Shown one piece after another: positions 60,325 through 64,000 of a stretch of 64,000 nt of DNA. This DNA is from Rugamonas apoptosis. Lineage in GTDB: Bacteria > Pseudomonadota > Gammaproteobacteria > Burkholderiales > Burkholderiaceae_D. Numbering within the stretch: position 1 is the first letter of the stretch; each line of letters opens with the position of its first letter. The position numbers and the translations under genes are program-made. The notes under the pieces are model-generated. The model saw nothing but the letters and a program-made list of their open reading frames with translations. It made no database searches and had not been told where the DNA came from. The stretch spans positions 248,001 to 312,000 of the forward strand of contig NZ_JACEZU010000007.1 of the NCBI RefSeq assembly GCF_014042355.1, in the 5' to 3' direction.

Positions 60325-61359
60325 ATGTCCACCCTGTCCACCCTGACCCAACACCAGTGGCTGTACCGCCGCCAACCGACCGCCCACATCACGGCCGACC
60401 ATTACGAATTGGTCGAACAGCCGCTCGCCACCCGGCTGGGTGAACGGGAAGTGCTGATCGAAGCGCGCTATTTCAGTGTCGATCCCTACATGCGCATTGG
60501 CCAGTCCGGCAAGCCCACCTACGATCCCGATCCGCACCCGCTGGACACGGTGCAGCAAGGCGGCGTGGTGTCGCAAGTATTGGCCTCGAACGCGGCCGGT
60601 TTCCTGCCCGGCGACTGGGTCTACAGTTACACGGGCTGGCAAAGCCATGCGCGGGTGCACGCCGGCGCCCTGACGCGGCTGGACCCGGCCCAGGCGCCCG
60701 TCACCACGGCGCTGGGCGTGCTGGGCATGCCGGGCCGCACGGCCTGGTTCGGCCTGACGGAATCGGGCCGGCCCCATGCCGGCGAGGTGGTGGTGGTATC
60801 GGGCGCGGCTGGCGCCGTCGGCTCGCTGGTGGTGCAATTTGCCAAGCGCCACGGCGCACGCGTGCTGGGCATCGCCGGCGGCCAGGCCAAGTGCGACTGG
60901 CTGCGCGACACCCTGGGCGCGGACTGGGCCATCGACTACAAGGCCCACGCCGACAGCGGCACGCTGGCGGCCGAAATCCGTGCCCTGACCGGCGGCGTGG
61001 ACGTGTATTTCGACAACGTGGGCGGTATGGTGACGGACGCCGTGCTCCCCCTCATCAACCGCCGCGCCCGCATCGTGATCTGCGGCCAGATCAGCCAGTA
61101 CGGCGGCGGCCTCGATACGCCGGCGCTGGGACCGCGCCTGCTGCACCACCTGCTGTACCAGCGCGCCACCATCCAGGGCATGTTGGCGCGCGACTACGTG
61201 CATCGCATGGACGAGATGGTGCGCATCGTCGCGCCCTGGGTGCAGGCCGGCCAGATCGTGTTCGAGGAAACCTTCGTCGATGGCTTCGAGCAACTGCCCA
61301 ACGCGCTCAATGCCCTGTTTACGGGCGAGCACCGGGGCAAACTGCTGGTGCGGGCGTGA
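60325..61359 (+). CDS. NADP-dependent oxidoreductase of the MDR/prostaglandin reductase family
   Basis: Zinc-free medium-chain dehydrogenase/reductase, 344 residues, of the CurA/leukotriene B4 dehydrogenase type that reduces alpha,beta-unsaturated carbonyls with NADPH. It shows RYFSVDPYMRIG near residue 50, the nucleotide loop VSGAAGAVGSLVVQFAK, GGVDVYFDNVGG and ICGQISQYGG. The open frame runs back to 59935 through the LysR gene, but ATG at 60325 starts the normal N-terminus. Likely regulated by the divergent LysR protein. Confidence 0.9.
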   Translation: MSTLSTLTQHQWLYRRQPTAHITADHYELVEQPLATRLGEREVLIEARYFSVDPYMRIGQSGKPTYDPDPHPLDTVQQGGVVSQVLASNAAGFLPGDWVYSYTGWQSHARVHAGALTRLDPAQAPVTTALGVLGMPGRTAWFGLTESGRPHAGEVVVVSGAAGAVGSLVVQFAKRHGARVLGIAGGQAKCDWLRDTLGADWAIDYKAHADSGTLAAEIRALTGGVDVYFDNVGGMVTDAVLPLINRRARIVICGQISQYGGGLDTPALGPRLLHHLLYQRATIQGMLARDYVHRMDEMVRIVAPWVQAGQIVFEETFVDGFEQLPNALNALFTGEHRGKLLVRA

Positions 61360-61449
61360 ACCTAGGTCCGCATCGCGCTTGAACGTTGCGGCGGCGGACG
61401 GGCATCAACGGGCATCGTTCACCGTGCCGTCTCTCTGGAGGATGCCGCC

Positions 61450-62760
61450 ATGCACACCCGTCCACGCCACCGGCCGTCCCGCCGACTCGCCCTCTGCATC
61501 GCCGCCGCGCTATGGAGTGTGATCGGCGTGGCGCAGGCCGTGCCCAGCTTCGCCCGCCAGACCGGGCTCGATTGCATGACCTGCCACCTGAGCTGGCCCG
61601 AACTGACAGCCACCGGCCGCCAGTTCAAGCTCAACGGCTACACCCTGGGCGAGCGGCTGCGTTTGCCGCTGGCGGGCATGGTGCAAGCGTCGGCCACTTC
61701 CACCGCCAACGTCGACCCGCGCGTGGCCGACAGCTTCCCCAAGGACCGGCAAGCGACGCTGCAGCAGGCCAGCGTGTTCCTGTCCGGCAAACTGGCCGAC
61801 CATGTGGGCGTATTCTCCCAGTACAGCTACGACGGCGTGGAACACCACGCCAGCATCGACAACGTCGACCTGCGCTACGCCAACCACGCCGGCGAGGGTG
61901 CGGGCAAACTGGTGTACGGCTTCACGCTGCACAACAACCCCACCGTGCAGGATGTCTACAATACGGGCGCGGCCTGGGGCTTTCCCTATGCCAGCTCGCC
62001 GGTGGCGGCCGCGCCCAACGCGGCCACCGCCATCGAAAGCCTGGGCCAGCAGGTGGCGGGCCTGGGCGCCTACGCCCTGTGGCGCGACACCGTGTATGGC
62101 GAACTGAGTTTTTATCGTACGGCCGACGGCCTGTTCTCGCCGCTGCGGCTGGGCACGGACCACGCGGAGGACGCCGCCTTGAAAGGCTATGCGCCCTACT
62201 GGCGGCTGGCCCTGCAACACGACTGGGACCATGCGCGCCACGCGGCCATGGTGGGCGCCTACGGCCTGGTGCTGGACCGCTATCCCGACAGCACCGTACG
62301 CAGCGGCCCCACCGACCATTACCGCGACCTTGGCGTCGATGCCCAATACCAGTACATCACGGACCGGCACCGCGTATCGGCCCAGCTGAACTATGTGCGT
62401 GAGCGGGCCCGCATCGGCGCGGCCAGCAACGCCAGCGACGACTTGCACAGCCTGCGCGCCAAGGCCACCTATTATTTCGATAAAAAGTACGGCTTCAGCG
62501 TGGCGCGCTTCGCCACCCACGGCACGGCGGACGACGCGCTGTACAACACGGGCGAGGCCGTCAGCGGCAGCGCCGCGGGCAGTCCCAACAGCGCCGGCAC
62601 CCTGTGGGAGTTCGACTACCTGCCCCGGCGCGACGTGCGGTTCATGCTGCAATACACGCGCTACAACAGGTTCAACGGCGCCGCCGTCAACTATGACGGC
62701 CAGGGCCGCAACGCGCGCGACAACAATACGCTGATGCTGATGCTGTGGCTGATGTTCTGA
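61450..62760 (+). CDS. Predicted Cyc2-like fusion of monoheme c-type cytochrome and outer-membrane porin
   Basis: A 436-residue exported protein. GGAGG lies 8 bases before ATG; the signal peptide (LALCIAAALWSVIGVAQA) ends at residue 30. Directly after it come FARQTG (35-40), one c-heme site CMTCH (C42, C45, H46), then GRQFKLNGYT (56-65). The remaining 370 residues alternate polar and hydrophobic residues and end in aromatic Phe (MLMLWLMF), as outer-membrane beta-barrels do. This layout is that of Cyc2, an outer-membrane cytochrome-porin that takes electrons from extracellular Fe(II). The next gene encodes HiPIP. A role in electron uptake is inferred; other porin-cytochromes with a single heme remain possible. 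Confidence 0.68.
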   Translation: MHTRPRHRPSRRLALCIAAALWSVIGVAQAVPSFARQTGLDCMTCHLSWPELTATGRQFKLNGYTLGERLRLPLAGMVQASATSTANVDPRVADSFPKDRQATLQQASVFLSGKLADHVGVFSQYSYDGVEHHASIDNVDLRYANHAGEGAGKLVYGFTLHNNPTVQDVYNTGAAWGFPYASSPVAAAPNAATAIESLGQQVAGLGAYALWRDTVYGELSFYRTADGLFSPLRLGTDHAEDAALKGYAPYWRLALQHDWDHARHAAMVGAYGLVLDRYPDSTVRSGPTDHYRDLGVDAQYQYITDRHRVSAQLNYVRERARIGAASNASDDLHSLRAKATYYFDKKYGFSVARFATHGTADDALYNTGEAVSGSAAGSPNSAGTLWEFDYLPRRDVRFMLQYTRYNRFNGAAVNYDGQGRNARDNNTLMLMLWLMF

Positions 62761-62810
62761 TGCCTGAAACGTATACACGGCATACATCCAATGAGAAAGG
62801 AGCAACCATC

Positions 62811-63086
62811 ATGGAGCGCGATCCATCATCGAGACGGCGTGCGCTGCGTGGCGCGCTGGCGCTGGCCGCGCTGGCCACTACCAGCGGACTGCTCCGGCCA
62901 GGCCTGGCGCGGGCCGGCAACGGCGCCAAATCGGACTACCAGTACCAGGATCATCCGCAGGACGGCCAGCGCTGCGCCCAGTGCGCCGCGTTCCAGCCGG
63001 CCCCGGATGGCGGTCCAGGCACTTGCCGCCTGATCAGCGGCACCATCAATCCAAACGGCTGGTGCATCGCTTTTTCGCAGCGCTGA
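62811..63086 (+). CDS. High-potential iron-sulfur protein with Tat signal
   Basis: A 91-residue periplasmic one-electron carrier. The four cluster ligands C55, C58, C72 and C85 (RCAQC, GTCRLISG, GWCIAF) fit the HiPIP pattern and would hold a 4Fe-4S cluster. The N-terminus is a twin-arginine signal (SRRRALRGALALAALA), as is normal for HiPIP. ATG at 62811 follows AAGGAG; a start at 62745 would overlap the upstream gene and precede the signal. It starts 50 bp after the heme-porin gene and is very probably co-expressed as its electron acceptor. Confidence 0.9.
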   Translation: MERDPSSRRRALRGALALAALATTSGLLRPGLARAGNGAKSDYQYQDHPQDGQRCAQCAAFQPAPDGGPGTCRLISGTINPNGWCIAFSQR

Positions 63087-63286
63087 GGGCGATTTCACGG
63101 GCAATATTCCAAGAGGGAAATGTTAAATTCAGGAAACACCCTGCCGCCGCGATGGCTTGTTTGTGTGGTGAAATGATACATGGACCGAAAAATACAGGCA
63201 GTACGGCGTCACATTGACAGCGCCCCCGATATAATGGCCGCGGCGCCAGTTGATGGCGTTCGCCGTCCCCGAAAGCGCGTTCCTTC

Positions 63287-64000
63287 ATGCAAAATTCTCC
63301 CGCTCCAGACCAGCCCCCTTGCCCGCTGATCATCAATCTCGCGCCGACCGGCATGGTGCCGACCCGCGCCATGTCGCCCCATGTGCCGCTGCAGCCCGAC
63401 GAGGTGGCGCGCGACGCCACCCAGTGCGCCGCGCTGGGCGCGTCGATGTTGCATTTGCACGCGCGCGCAGCGGACGACACGCCCACGGAAGATCCCGCCG
63501 TCTACGGCGACATGATCGCCGCGATCCGGGCCACGGCGCCACACGTGGTGATCGTCACCTCCACCAGCGGCCGGCTGGTGCAGGATGTGGAACGGCGTGC
63601 CGCCAGCCTCTACCTGGAAGGCGACCTGAAACCGGACATGGCCAGCCTGACGCTGGGCTCCATGAACTTCGCCACCACGGCCAGCATCAACGCCCCCGCC
63701 ACCATCACCCGGCTGGCCCAGATCATGCTCGAACGGGGCATCAAGCCGGAACTGGAAGTGTTCGACCTGGGCATGGTCAATTACGCCAAGATCCTGATCG
63801 ACAAAGGCTTACTGCGGCCGCCCTACTATTTCAATATCCTGCTGGGCAATCCCGGCACGGCACAATCCACGTTGCAACATCTGGCCACCATCATCGGCGA
63901 CCTGCCGCCCCACTCGTACTGGTCGCTGGCCGGCATGGGCCGCTTCCAGGCGCGCGCCACGGCATTGGGCGTGGTGCTGGGCCACGGCGTGCGCGTGGGC
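63287..64000 (+). CDS. BKACE/DUF849 beta-keto acid cleavage enzyme, C-terminus outside window
   Basis: Zinc-dependent enzyme of the 3-keto-5-aminohexanoate cleavage family, which splits beta-keto acids with acetyl-CoA. I translated 238 codons to the window edge; the family is about 275-310 residues. It shows INLAPTGMVPTRA near residue 16, the zinc motif LHLHARAADD near 56, TSTSGR, LTLGSMNFAT, PELEVFDLGM and WSLAGMGRFQ. The true substrate varies across the family. The 200-bp gap upstream is AT-rich in part and shows no gene; CTTC before the ATG is not a ribosome site, so the start is fairly but not fully certain. Confidence 0.88.
   Translation, partial: MQNSPAPDQPPCPLIINLAPTGMVPTRAMSPHVPLQPDEVARDATQCAALGASMLHLHARAADDTPTEDPAVYGDMIAAIRATAPHVVIVTSTSGRLVQDVERRAASLYLEGDLKPDMASLTLGSMNFATTASINAPATITRLAQIMLERGIKPELEVFDLGMVNYAKILIDKGLLRPPYYFNILLGNPGTAQSTLQHLATIIGDLPPHSYWSLAGMGRFQARATALGVVLGHGVRVG

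Overview
The window looks like a piece of chromosome from a high-GC betaproteobacterium of the Burkholderiales, most likely Oxalobacteraceae (Massilia, Duganella or Janthinobacterium-like). This is inferred from gene order and protein families: xseB-ispA-dxs, polA-DUF2782-thrB-BPSS1780-type membrane protein, dusB-fis-purH-ruvC-ruvA-ruvB, dtd/tyrS next to an M23 peptidase and anmK, and erpA-bactofilin-argC-rpsI-rplM, plus a PEP-CTERM protein. Coding density is high and GC bias is strong, so many long antisense reading frames are artefacts. No rRNA, tRNA, CRISPR array, prophage or insertion sequence was seen.

Layout. 1-2.6 kb: isoprenoid operon (xseB, ispA, dxs; dxs is cut by the window edge). 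2.9-7.9 kb: Rieske oxygenase, EamA transporter, mercaptopyruvate sulfurtransferase, ZIP metal transporter with no standard start codon at its natural N-terminus, and a Tat-exported dienelactone hydrolase. 7.9-15.7 kb: DNA polymerase I, DUF2782 protein, homoserine kinase, membrane protein, UvrD-type helicase. 15.7-18.3 kb: glutathione-dependent formaldehyde dehydrogenase and two orphan response regulators, one with an ANTAR RNA-binding domain. 18.4-23.0 kb: thiamine operon thiC-thiS-thiG-thiD-thiE behind a TPP riboswitch; thiC starts at TTG. 23.3-26.9 kb: PEP-CTERM protein made of three 81-residue repeats, AraC regulator, small monooxygenase, DUF4382 lipoprotein. 27-30.5 kb: valS and a DUF2147 protein. 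30.6-33.8 kb: complete pqqABCDE operon with a 24-residue PqqA.

34-37.7 kb: yaiI and the ruvC-ruvA-ruvB repair genes. Between ruvA and ruvB sits a lower-GC insert with two genes that overlap by 143 bp in different frames: a phosphoribosyltransferase-like protein and a small unknown protein. 37.7-44.1 kb: purH, fis, dusB, a histidine phosphatase, a PEBP protein, dtd and tyrS. 44.3-51.4 kb: M23 peptidase, anmK, erpA, bactofilin, argC, rpsI, rplM, OsmC and coq7. 52-58.7 kb: two ABC-2 type transporters, the second with a permease fused to an M1 metallopeptidase. 59.3-61.4 kb: LysR regulator divergent from an NADP-dependent oxidoreductase. 61.4-63.1 kb: a secreted protein with one c-type heme motif in front of a likely outer-membrane beta-barrel, followed by a Tat-exported high-potential iron-sulfur protein. 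Together these look like a Cyc2-type outer-membrane electron conduit and its periplasmic carrier. The window ends inside a BKACE/DUF849 gene.

Two observations deserve most attention. One is the Cyc2-like cytochrome-porin plus HiPIP pair. The other is a dispersed 103-122 bp palindromic element, present three times, each copy within a few bases of a stop codon, with a shared centre and interchangeable side cassettes. Smaller repeat families (GGGGTCAG units before anmK; GGGACGTAACAC units at 13.3, 19.0 and 29.9 kb) resemble REP elements.
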